Of a stretch of DNA of 11,214 nt, positions 5,274 to 11,057 are shown in pieces (positions within the stretch are counted from its first letter, which is position 1; every line of letters starts with the position of its first letter). Source of the DNA: Succinivibrionaceae bacterium UBA3769 (GTDB lineage Bacteria; Pseudomonadota; Gammaproteobacteria; Enterobacterales; Succinivibrionaceae). A program made the position numbers and the translations under genes. The notes under the pieces were generated by a model. The model was given only the letters and a program-made list of their open reading frames with translations, did not search any database and had not been told where the DNA came from. The stretch is from positions 1 through 11,214 of the forward strand of contig DFFT01000124.1 of NCBI GenBank assembly GCA_002372325.1. The letters run 5' to 3'.

Positions 5274-7331
5274 TCAGTCGCTTTCGTTCCCGAAAAGCTC
5301 TCTTTCATCCTGCGGTGTCAGTCCGCCGGCATCATTGTCCTCGGTATCTTCAGGCTCGATCTTGCCGGAAGGAGCTTCATCCTGTTCCTCGGCCACATGA
5401 TAGGGGATCTCCAGTCCGTCGTAGAGGCTCTGAATAACGAGGTTCTTTTCCTTCCGGATCATGGCAAGACCGTGCTTCAGGAGCGGATTTCCGTTATCCT
5501 CCTGCTCTTCGGCCTCGGCCCCCTCGCGATCGCCGGCTTCTCCCGGTTCCCCGGCATTTTCGGCGGCGTCTTCAGGATCCGGAGCAAGACCCAGAAGCTC
5601 AGCCTCAGCCGCGGACATTTTTTCCTGCTTCTCCGGCTTCTTCTGATCCTTGTCAGACTTCTGATCCTTCTTCTTGCCGTTTTCCTTTTGATCCTGCTTC
5701 GGAGCGGCATCGGAATCTTCCCCGTTCTCCAGATCCCCGAAGATGTCATCCTCCATGAGCTGTTCTTCCTTGCTCAGCACCTCCTGGAACCAGGGGGTGG
5801 CGGCGACGTCAAAGTCATCCAGAAGATCGATGATCACCTCCGGAAGCTGGGTCTTAATGCGGAAGGTCTGCCGTACCGGCACAAAGCTGCCGCCGGGGAG
5901 CTTAAGGGTATTGATCTCCTCCATGGTGAACTTCCGGCCCACGCTGGTTTCTTCATCATCGGGCAGGGCGATTTCGTTGTTCTTCATCAGGGTGTCGATG
6001 TAGATCCCCAGATCGGAATACACCCGGGAGGCCTGCTGCCCGAGCTCCTTCCGGATATTCTGGAGCTTCAGGTTCAGGTTGAAGAGATCCAGGGAGTTCT
6101 TATAGGTTTCCTTGAGGAGCTCGTTGCCCACCGGGAATCTCCGGGTTTTGCGCTCCTCGGTATACCATTCCACAAAGGGCTCCAGCTTATCCTCCGCCTC
6201 GGAGAATACGATGTTCACCTCGTTCACGGCGTTATTGACCAGCCCCTTGAGACGGCTTACGGCATGAGCTTTTTCGTTTTCAATGCTCTTAATGGTGCCG
6301 GTTTTGTAGTACTTGTCCTCAATGATGTCGATTTTGCCGTATCTTTCATCGCTGTCGGCGGTGATGATGATCTTGTCCTGATACTTCACGTAGTAAGGAT
6401 AGCCGTAGTGGATGCCGGCGCCGAAGAAGGCGATCAGGAAAAGCGGCAGGGCTACCGTCTTCCAGTAGCGCTTGAATACGCCGCGATCGGTTTTTATCCA
6501 CTGCTGTCTGGCCATGATAGCCTTCACGGAGTATCCCGGCAGGGTAAGCACGCCCAGCACAATCCCGAAATGAGCTCCCAGAATGCCGTAGGGGAGAGCG
6601 ATGAGAAAGGCCCGGGTCAGGGCATACCAGGAGGTGCCATCGGCATAGGACAGTCCGTAGTTCATCAGGGCCGCCCAGATGTTCATGGAGTCCCGGATGG
6701 CGGTGAGGAAGCCGTTAAAGGATTCCGGAGTCTGGGTAACGGAAATCGTCAGGGTTTTAAAGGCCGCCTCTCCGTCAAGATGAGGCTGGAAGCGGAGATA
6801 GGCCAGCAGAAAACACGCAACGCCGGCGGCAATGGCGGCGATGCTTCTTCTGTAGAAGGGGAATACTGAGGGGTATTTGTCCTCTTTGTAGAAGCGGCTC
6901 AGGGGCGGCAGCATCATCAGCAGGCTGACGGCGAAGGTTACCCCTCCGGCCAGAGCCAGAGTTTGCACGGCCTCCGGGCTTTTAATCACGAGACCGAACC
7001 AGGCCATAAGGCCGGTCAGCACGAAGATAAAGGATTCCGAAAGCTGCTTTTTGGTGGCATAGACCAGGCGTTCGCTGATTTTACGGGCCTTCCAGCCGGT
7101 GCCCAGCTCCTCATTGAGGATAACTCTTTTATATCTGGTATAGATGGCCCGGGGCGCATACCACAGGAGTATGATGGCAAAGATCCAGTAGAACTGCCGG
7201 GTTTCCAGGCTCTCAATGCCGGAGCCGATGAGATATACAACCCACAGAATCAGGGCCACAGCGGCAAACCGGATGCACCGGAAAATGACGCTTTCCTCCT
7301 TCAGGGAGGCAAGGGGAACAAATTTATTCAT
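5274..7331 (-). CDS. Large multi-pass membrane protein of unknown family with a charged C-terminal domain
   Basis: The 685-residue product has seven hydrophobic segments, at about 20-38, 46-62, 99-116, 123-142, 162-180, 238-262 and 292-312. Arg/Lys-rich loops (63-98, 143-161, 263-291) alternate with neutral or acidic ones. By the positive-inside rule the N-terminus is cytoplasmic and the last 370 residues lie outside. That domain has probable helical or coiled stretches (345-445), then a low-complexity part: a Lys/Gln/Asp-rich run (about 548-572) followed by a Glu/Ala/Gly-rich run (575-615). A final short helical patch (LVIQSLYDGLEIPYHV) precedes an acidic end. I recognise no family and no catalytic motif. 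The start ATG 7331 has only weak ribosome-site support (GGAAACAGAGCG). The gene ends at a strong terminator and is a single-gene unit; a TnpB element sits immediately upstream. Real gene: confident. Function: unknown. Confidence 0.85.
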   Translation of the reverse strand: MNKFVPLASLKEESVIFRCIRFAAVALILWVVYLIGSGIESLETRQFYWIFAIILLWYAPRAIYTRYKRVILNEELGTGWKARKISERLVYATKKQLSESFIFVLTGLMAWFGLVIKSPEAVQTLALAGGVTFAVSLLMMLPPLSRFYKEDKYPSVFPFYRRSIAAIAAGVACFLLAYLRFQPHLDGEAAFKTLTISVTQTPESFNGFLTAIRDSMNIWAALMNYGLSYADGTSWYALTRAFLIALPYGILGAHFGIVLGVLTLPGYSVKAIMARQQWIKTDRGVFKRYWKTVALPLFLIAFFGAGIHYGYPYYVKYQDKIIITADSDERYGKIDIIEDKYYKTGTIKSIENEKAHAVSRLKGLVNNAVNEVNIVFSEAEDKLEPFVEWYTEERKTRRFPVGNELLKETYKNSLDLFNLNLKLQNIRKELGQQASRVYSDLGIYIDTLMKNNEIALPDDEETSVGRKFTMEEINTLKLPGGSFVPVRQTFRIKTQLPEVIIDLLDDFDVAATPWFQEVLSKEEQLMEDDIFGDLENGEDSDAAPKQDQKENGKKKDQKSDKDQKKPEKQEKMSAAEAELLGLAPDPEDAAENAGEPGEAGDREGAEAEEQEDNGNPLLKHGLAMIRKEKNLVIQSLYDGLEIPYHVAEEQDEAPSGKIEPEDTEDNDAGGLTPQDERELFGNESD

Positions 7332-7352
7332 CGCTCTGTTTCCACTCTATAG

Positions 7353-7470
7353 TTGATCTGAAACATTTCATAGGGAATACCTCTCCGTAAAACAGCTAGA
7401 AAGTTATTATATGCGGTCTAGCGAATAGACCTCTACCGATTATCCCTTTTACAAAGGACTCATCGGCTAC
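7353..7470 (-). ncRNA. Candidate TnpB guide RNA (reRNA/omega RNA) scaffold at the element's right end
   Basis: In known TnpB elements the guide RNA overlaps the 3' end of tnpB and the right end, and its guide is the flanking DNA. Here the last codons of tnpB and the next 40 nt contain a perfect hairpin, GGTCTA-TTCGC-TAGACC (7431-7415). They also contain a second, competing 6-bp pairing, GCTAGA (7422-7417) with TCTAGC (7400-7395). The overlap of the two suggests a switch or pseudoknot-like fold. A small TGAAATGTTTCA hairpin follows near 7363-7374. The 5' boundary given is arbitrary; the guide would start at about 7352 and read toward the membrane protein start codon. Confidence 0.4.
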
Positions 7471-8637
7471 TTTTAACTTGGCTAAGTATTTCCGGACTAT
7501 ATTTAAAGCGCCATTCATATCGGCATTTAAAACTTTGCCTGTGGATGACTTAAATAAGCCCCTGAAAATCCTTTTGCCTTTATATTCCTCGTGCTTTTCA
7601 ACTGATTCAAATGCCAGTGAATCGCACTTGGACGTATAGGATTCCTCTTGCTCCGCAAGATTTATCCCTGCCATTTTGCACTTGTATCTAAGCATATTTA
7701 TAAACTTAAAGAACGGAACTGATACAAAGTTCTGGTTGGTTTGTTTACCTAATGCAATGGAGTCTTTCCATTGCTTGTTTCTTCCAATAACTACTGTACC
7801 GATTTTGTGTTCCACACAAAAGTTCACAATGTTTCTGGATGCGCTGTGCAAATAGTCTTCAATTTTTAAGTTTCGTTTAAACCCTAACTTAAAAATATTG
7901 AATTTGTTGTAATTAAAGTCTTGCTTGTCTCCAATTAAAGGCTTTTCTGATTTTAATTTTGAAACTTCTTTATTGTAATGCTGATTTATTGATTTTACGG
8001 GCTTTCCGTTTATAATAAAACAGTCAAATTCCGAAACGCAACTGCAAAGGTTGTTCAGACCTAGATCAATGCCTAAATACTGATTCTGATCTAAATCAGA
8101 GTTCAATTCCTCTGTTTCGTAAGAAATGCAGACTTTGATTTTATTAAATTTTGGAATAAAGTTAATTGTTTTAAAATTCTTTAAATCACCCTTGTATTTT
8201 TCAAAGATATTATGGGGAATATGGATTTTTATGTCTTTATTTAATATTATAAACTGTCCTTTAATTCTAGCTGACTGATAATCAAAATACAGAACATTCG
8301 GATTTTCCTTGTATTTAGGTGCTTTAGGCTCTCCATTGAACTTCTCCGGATGAACTTTAAATTCCTTAATAGCACTAAAGAAACTGGAGTAATTCTTATA
8401 TAGGCTGATTACAATTGTTTGAGCAAGTTTAGCCTTGCAGAGTTTTCTGTAGTAATTCAGCTTTGTATCCTGAGTTCTTAATACCTTTTCAAGGTCAGTT
8501 TGATTCACAATAGACTTGTTTTTGTCGTAGTAATCTCTAAAGAAGTATCTGGCCTGATTGAATAAGCACCTTGACAGTTCAAACTGTTCTTTGAACCATC
8601 CTGTGTTGTCTATGTAGAAGCAAGTGCTTAAAATCAT
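7396..8637 (-). CDS. tnpB: TnpB, RNA-guided DNA endonuclease of IS200/IS605-type elements, with altered RuvC-II motif
   Basis: TnpB is the transposon-encoded ancestor of Cas12 nucleases; guided by its RNA it cuts sites next to a short target-adjacent motif. The 413-residue protein has the usual order: N-terminal OrfB domain, RuvC-I GIDLGLNNL with Asp191, and RuvC-III NADMNGALN with Asp373. The RuvC-II position reads VVIGRNKQWK, with Gly285 where ISDra2-type enzymes have catalytic Glu. A subfamily motif EESYTSK (331-337) supplies conserved acids that may replace it. The four zinc-finger cysteines are absent (one Cys338), as in this subfamily. The C-terminus GRGLFARPHIITF is complete. ATG 8637 follows AAAAGGG with 6-nt spacing. 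AT-rich codon use differs sharply from neighbours. Likely full-length and possibly active. Confidence 0.93.
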   Translation of the reverse strand: MILSTCFYIDNTGWFKEQFELSRCLFNQARYFFRDYYDKNKSIVNQTDLEKVLRTQDTKLNYYRKLCKAKLAQTIVISLYKNYSSFFSAIKEFKVHPEKFNGEPKAPKYKENPNVLYFDYQSARIKGQFIILNKDIKIHIPHNIFEKYKGDLKNFKTINFIPKFNKIKVCISYETEELNSDLDQNQYLGIDLGLNNLCSCVSEFDCFIINGKPVKSINQHYNKEVSKLKSEKPLIGDKQDFNYNKFNIFKLGFKRNLKIEDYLHSASRNIVNFCVEHKIGTVVIGRNKQWKDSIALGKQTNQNFVSVPFFKFINMLRYKCKMAGINLAEQEESYTSKCDSLAFESVEKHEEYKGKRIFRGLFKSSTGKVLNADMNGALNIVRKYLAKLKVADESFVKGIIGRGLFARPHIITF

Positions 8638-8673
8638 TTTGAACCCTTTTAGAGATATTTACATCGTTCAAAA
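8637..8673. repeat. Left-end inverted repeat of the TnpB element
   Basis: TTTTGAAC (8637-8644) and GTTCAAAA (8666-8673) are perfect 8-bp inverted copies 21 nt apart, bracketing the tnpB ribosome site just upstream of its ATG. Subterminal imperfect hairpins of this kind are usual at IS200/IS605 ends. In mRNA the stem would partly hide the start codon, which could also limit TnpB translation. Confidence 0.55.
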
Positions 8674-8699
8674 AATCAGGGTCTTGCCGGATCAACTAT

Positions 8700-9008
8700 C
8701 ATCTGCAACAGAGCCTTATTCATAGCGGGATCGTGATGCGTGACATCTGTGATGTCTTTTCTGGCTGTTAGTGTTTCCGTATTTTACCGCAATTTTGCCC
8801 GCTGATAAAACCGGCTCTTCATAAACGGAGCAGAGGGTAACACGCCGTTAAGCCCCGGGGCGCTGAAGATGAGTCCGGTTCCGGGGCTAAATCTCCTGGT
8901 ATCTTTTTTGCACTTTTTTTGTCCGGAGCGGGGCGCTTCCGGAAATATCATTAAACATGAGGCGCTTTCCGCCGCTATGAATTAACCGCAATCACAGGAG
9001 AAAACACC
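8700..9008. promoter_or_regulatory. Gene-free, structured leader upstream of the 269-residue gene
   Basis: No gene is visible. On the plus strand three hairpins occur. GACATC-TGT-GATGTC (8742-8756) is followed by TTTT. AGCCCCGG (8851-8858) pairs with CCGGGGCT (8881-8888) across 22 nt, and T6 and T7 runs follow at 8904-8909 and 8914-8920. TCCGGAGCG-GGG-CGCTTCCGGA (8922-8943) has a single bulged base. The second hairpin plus T-runs resembles an attenuator or terminator. No clear sigma-70 promoter and no known riboswitch class is recognised. The ribosome site AGGAGA (8997-9002) before ATG 9009 is good. Confidence 0.4.
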
Positions 9009-9818
9009 ATGACCGGAAAAAGAGATGACATCGCAGCCTGCCGGAAGCAGAACTGCTACAGCATCACCAGATACCAGAACCTTGATTTCGATGATATGCC
9101 GCCCCTGTCAGGTCAGAGAAGAGAACAGCTTCTTGATTTGCTGTCCCGGCCGGATATTCTTTCCAGCAGGGAGCTCTGCTACCGGGGCTTTCTGCAGTAC
9201 CGGGACATGGACTTGTTTGATTCTGAAATGACTCGGAAGAAAAGATGCCGCTGCTTTTTCCCGACAAGCAGCATTAACAATGATTCCTGCGGAGACTACA
9301 GCGGAGAAATCGAAGTATTCAAGGCCGTATCCGCGGTTATTATGAAGCCTCATGCTGCTCTCAGGATCCGTTCCGGTGCCGAGGATATGAACTCCGGGCA
9401 TACGAGGGCGGGGCATACGAGGGCAGGGCATAAGAGGAACTGTTTTTTCCGGAACTCCGCCTGGAGCTTTGAGCCTCCTGAGAAGCGGCAGCTCATCGTT
9501 CATGTATTTGAACAGGAGAGCAATCTCATTCCCGTGATGCTGAAGGAATTGTCCCGGTGGGACTGTCATGTCTATTGCTACGGCATCTGTCATGATCCGG
9601 AGATCTTCGACGGCGATGGAAAGGAGATTCTCAGCAGCTGTTTCCGGAATCTTTCGGATGAGCGCGTTCTCAAGGAAAGAAAAATGTCCTTCAAGGGGGC
9701 CTTTATCGTCTTCATGGATGCCGGAAGCTATTATTTTCAGAAGCTCCCCGAACATCAGGCGGTTAAAGCCCCGGTGCTCGAGGCTGATTTCAGCGGCAAA
9801 AACCGCTTCCCGGCTTGA
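9009..9818 (+). CDS. Unrecognised 269-residue cysteine-rich protein with an internal 15-bp tandem repeat
   Basis: ATG 9009 follows AGGAGA with a 7-nt gap, and codon use matches the GC-rich neighbours, so this is probably a real gene. There is no signal peptide or membrane segment. Eleven cysteines occur, two as a CRC pair near residue 80 and three at 186, 190 and 194. Residues 130-144 are three copies of a five-residue unit, GHTRA-GHTRA-GHKRN, encoded by a 15-bp tandem repeat (9396-9440). The second half (160-245) alternates predicted strands and helices (LIVHVFEQESNLIPVMLKEL; GAFIVFMDAGSYYF), like an alpha/beta domain. I do not recognise the family; a faint resemblance to the N-terminal part of some GT-B sugar transferases is not good enough for a call. 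No partner gene lies beside it. A 215-codon minus-strand frame across the same DNA has poorer support. Confidence 0.6.
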   Translation: MTGKRDDIAACRKQNCYSITRYQNLDFDDMPPLSGQRREQLLDLLSRPDILSSRELCYRGFLQYRDMDLFDSEMTRKKRCRCFFPTSSINNDSCGDYSGEIEVFKAVSAVIMKPHAALRIRSGAEDMNSGHTRAGHTRAGHKRNCFFRNSAWSFEPPEKRQLIVHVFEQESNLIPVMLKELSRWDCHVYCYGICHDPEIFDGDGKEILSSCFRNLSDERVLKERKMSFKGAFIVFMDAGSYYFQKLPEHQAVKAPVLEADFSGKNRFPA

Positions 9819-10103
9819 TGAAGGAGATCTGATTAAGGAGCGGATCCCGTGGAATTCCGTTGAGATATAAGGCCGGGATTCGCCAAATGAAGATCAGCAG
9901 CAATCGGCAGAACAAAACGGCTGGCTGACTCCTTCCCTGCTCTCCCCGATCGCCTGTCTGCGATTCGGGGGGGGCATCCTGCCGTGAGTGATATGACTCG
10001 CAAATTCTGTTTTTCTCAAAAAATCATCCCCGAACTCTAAGTTCTTTGGGGTAAATGGCGGACGGCTTTATGCAAAAAACGCAGGGAAGTAACCTCTGTA
10101 TTC
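9819..10103. other. Gene-free interval with a strong bulged hairpin
   Basis: No gene seen. CCCCGATCGC (9944-9953) pairs with GCGATTCGGGG (9960-9970), one T bulged, around a 6-nt loop; a G7-8 run follows and no T-run, so it is not a standard terminator on either strand. The minus-strand terminator at 10018-10051 is the other recognisable item. Confidence 0.4.
10018..10051 (-). terminator. Probable intrinsic terminator downstream of the Rpn tail array
   Basis: On the minus strand CCCCAAAGAAC-TTAGA-GTTCGGGG (10051-10028) forms a stem with an AAA bulge, followed after 4 nt (ATGA) by TTTTTT (10023-10018). It lies about 55 nt beyond the last recognisable repeat copy, so the whole array could end in one transcript here. 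Confidence 0.5.
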
Positions 10104-10295
10104 ATTCCGCTTGCCTTTATCAAACAGGGCTTGCCCAATGCTGTGGTTCTATGCTGCACATATTGTTAATCCTCTCTTCTGCTTCTGAGAGTGCCTCTAT
10201 ATGCATTCAAAAGCGGTAAGACGAAAGCATTTATAGCCTCTGTCTCACCGCATGCAGAAATAAGGAAACAGCAAATACTAAAACCGGAAATGCTG
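10104..10295 (-). pseudogene. Decayed copy of the Rpn C-terminal module
   Basis: This stretch aligns with the first half of the 381-bp units to its right, from CTGACAGC at its upstream end to the TTTGATAAAGGCAAGCGGAA region. It has accumulated many substitutions and a 1-nt deletion. The internal ATGTGC start and a ribosome-like GAGG are still visible (minus strand near 10168-10154), but the frame stops after 13 codons. Homology then fades near 10104. It is the oldest and most degraded member of the array. Confidence 0.6.
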
Positions 10296-10541
10296 TCAGG
10301 CCAAAGCCAGCCCCTCCTTCTCCAGCATTTCCTTGTATTCCTCGCGCATATTTTCAGGAATGCTGAGAAGGCTCATCGCATATTCTATGGTACATCCCAA
10401 TTTTTTACATAAAGACACTATGTTTCCAAGCTGAGTTGTTTTGATACCTTCCTCTTTGCCTTCCACTTTGCCTTCCGCTTTACCTTCCGCTTTACCTTCC
10501 GCTTTGCCTTCTTCAAACCAGGCTTGTCCCAAATTGCACAT
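10296..10541 (-). CDS. Rpn-family C-terminal tail, stand-alone 81-residue ORF (unit A; RpnS-like or remnant)
   Basis: The ORF runs from ATG 10541 to the TGA at 10298-10296. It starts MCNLGQAWFEEG, continues with five KAEG-type four-residue repeats encoded by a 12-bp tandem repeat (10446-10505), and ends with a helical tail (IVSLCKKLGCTIEYAM, then SIPENMREEYKEMLEKEG). An ATG three codons upstream (10550) lies only 2 nt from the GAGGGG sequence, so the second ATG, about 9 nt from it, is the better start. The Rpn nuclease core is absent. In E. coli Rpn genes, short proteins made from internal starts (RpnS) consist of the C-terminal part and block the full-length nuclease; this ORF has that shape. 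Alternatively it is only a remnant of a truncated gene. Confidence 0.5.
   Translation of the reverse strand: MCNLGQAWFEEGKAEGKAEGKAEGKVEGKEEGIKTTQLGNIVSLCKKLGCTIEYAMSLLSIPENMREEYKEMLEKEGLALA
10446..10514 (-). repeat. 12-bp coding repeat (KAEG units) in unit A
   Basis: Five 12-bp units plus a partial sixth, of the type GCCTTCCGCTTT on the plus strand, encode the repeated KAEG/KVEG/KEEG linker. The same five-unit array recurs at 10827-10895 in unit B with its own substitutions (R for K twice), so the two copies have diverged since duplication without changing repeat number. Confidence 0.85.
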
Positions 10542-10676
10542 TTTGTCCATCCCCTCTTCTGCCCCTGAGAGTACCCTCGATATACATCAAAAGCGGCAGG
10601 ACGAAAGAGCTTAGAGCCTCCGTCCCACCGCATGCATAAACAAGGAAACAGCAAATACTTAATCCCGGAACCGCTG

Positions 10677-10922
10677 TCAGGTCAAAACCAGTCCCTCTTT
10701 CTCCAGCATTTCCTTGTATTCCTCGCGCATATTTTCAGGAATGCTGAGAAGACCCATCGCATATTCTATGGTACATCCCAATTTTTTACATAAAGACACT
10801 ATGTTTCCAAGCTGAGTTGTTTTGATACCTTCCGCTTTGCCTTCCTCTTTGCCTTCCGCTCTGCCTTCCGCTCTGCCTTCCGCTTTGCCTTCTTCAAACC
10901 AGGCTTGTCCCAAATTGCACAT
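10677..10922 (-). CDS. Rpn-family C-terminal tail, stand-alone 81-residue ORF (unit B; RpnS-like or remnant)
   Basis: This is the paralogue of the unit A ORF, ending at TGA 10679-10677 and starting at ATG 10922 behind the same GAGGGG. Differences are small and the frame is kept: linker units KAEG-RAEG-RAEG-KEEG-KAEG instead of KAEG-KAEG-KAEG-KVEG-KEEG, G for S in the tail (AMGLLS) and VLT for ALA at the end. An open frame in both copies after visible divergence hints at selection, but two copies are too few to prove it. Upstream, the remaining Rpn-like sequence (GGTEALSSFVLSLLMYIEG) lies in another frame, so no longer Rpn protein can be read through. Confidence 0.5.
   Translation of the reverse strand: MCNLGQAWFEEGKAEGRAEGRAEGKEEGKAEGIKTTQLGNIVSLCKKLGCTIEYAMGLLSIPENMREEYKEMLEKEGLVLT
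10827..10895 (-). repeat. 12-bp coding repeat (KAEG/RAEG units) in unit B
   Basis: This is the same five-plus-partial array as in unit A, exactly 381 bp away. Here two units carry CTCTGCC in place of CTTTGCC, giving Arg instead of Lys. Such linkers are common between the nuclease core and the C-terminal helices of Rpn-family proteins. Confidence 0.85.
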
Positions 10923-11057
10923 TTTGTCCATCCCCTCTTCGGCCCCTGAGAGTACCCTCGATATACATCAAAAGCGACAGGACGAAAGAGCTTAGAGCCT
11001 CCGTCCCACCGCATGCATAAACAAGGAAACAGCAAATACTTAATCCCGGAGCCGCTG

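Larger units (their letters stand above)
7353..8690 (-). mobile_element. TnpB-only IS200/IS605-type element (IS1341-like), no tnpA
   Basis: The element carries a single gene, tnpB, on the minus strand, much richer in A+T than everything around it, which points to transfer. Upstream of tnpB is an 8-bp inverted repeat forming a left-end hairpin (8637-8644 with 8666-8673). Downstream are the scaffold-like hairpins at 7395-7431. A TTGAT pentamer (minus strand 8695-8691) lies at the left side and TCAA (7356-7353) at the right. These match the cleavage-site words known from ISDra2, so I propose 7353-8690 as the limits. The limits are a hypothesis. The 10-mer ATAGTTGATC also occurs inverted at 7349-7358 and 8690-8699. 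Confidence 0.6.
10296..11057 (-). repeat. Two exact-length tandem 381-bp copies of an Rpn C-terminal module
   Basis: Units 10296-10676 and 10677-11057 are nearly identical along their whole length, differing by scattered substitutions and no net indels. The spacing is constant: stop codons, ATGs and the 12-bp repeats all recur at +381. A third copy begins at 11058, and a decayed one lies at 10104-10295. 381 bp equals 127 codons. On the minus strand each unit encodes, frame by frame, LTA-PGLSICCFLVYACGGTEALSSF...LLMYIEGTLRG, then in another frame AEEGMDKMCNLGQAWFEEG, the KAEG repeats and the final helical tail. This is the C-terminal half of a Rpn-family (transposase_31, PD-(D/E)XK) protein without its nuclease domain, and with a one-base frame break at a GGGG run. 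Confidence 0.85.

Noticed and set aside
5043..6869. 608-codon plus-strand open frame
   Set aside because: It is antisense to the 685-residue membrane protein, runs through a perfect minus-strand terminator, lacks a credible ribosome site and has the leucine/glycine-rich look of a reverse reading of GC-rich coding DNA.
8736..8771. 11-codon leader peptide (MRDICDVFSGC) upstream of the attenuator-like hairpins
   Set aside because: It has no ribosome site and no run of a single regulatory amino acid.
9108..9755. 215-codon minus-strand open frame opposite the 269-residue gene
   Set aside because: It has no good ribosome site and no domain; the plus frame has AGGAGA before its ATG. Not fully excluded, as neither protein is recognised.
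10446..10895. Short regular repeats that might be taken for a CRISPR array
   Set aside because: The 12-bp units are contiguous, without spacers, and encode the KAEG linker of Rpn-family proteins.
10799..11035. 78-codon frame MLFPCLCMRWDGG... in unit B (and its twin at 10418-10654)
   Set aside because: It reads the KAEG repeat in the wrong frame as a Lys/Arg-rich string; the family-like text is in the other two frames.
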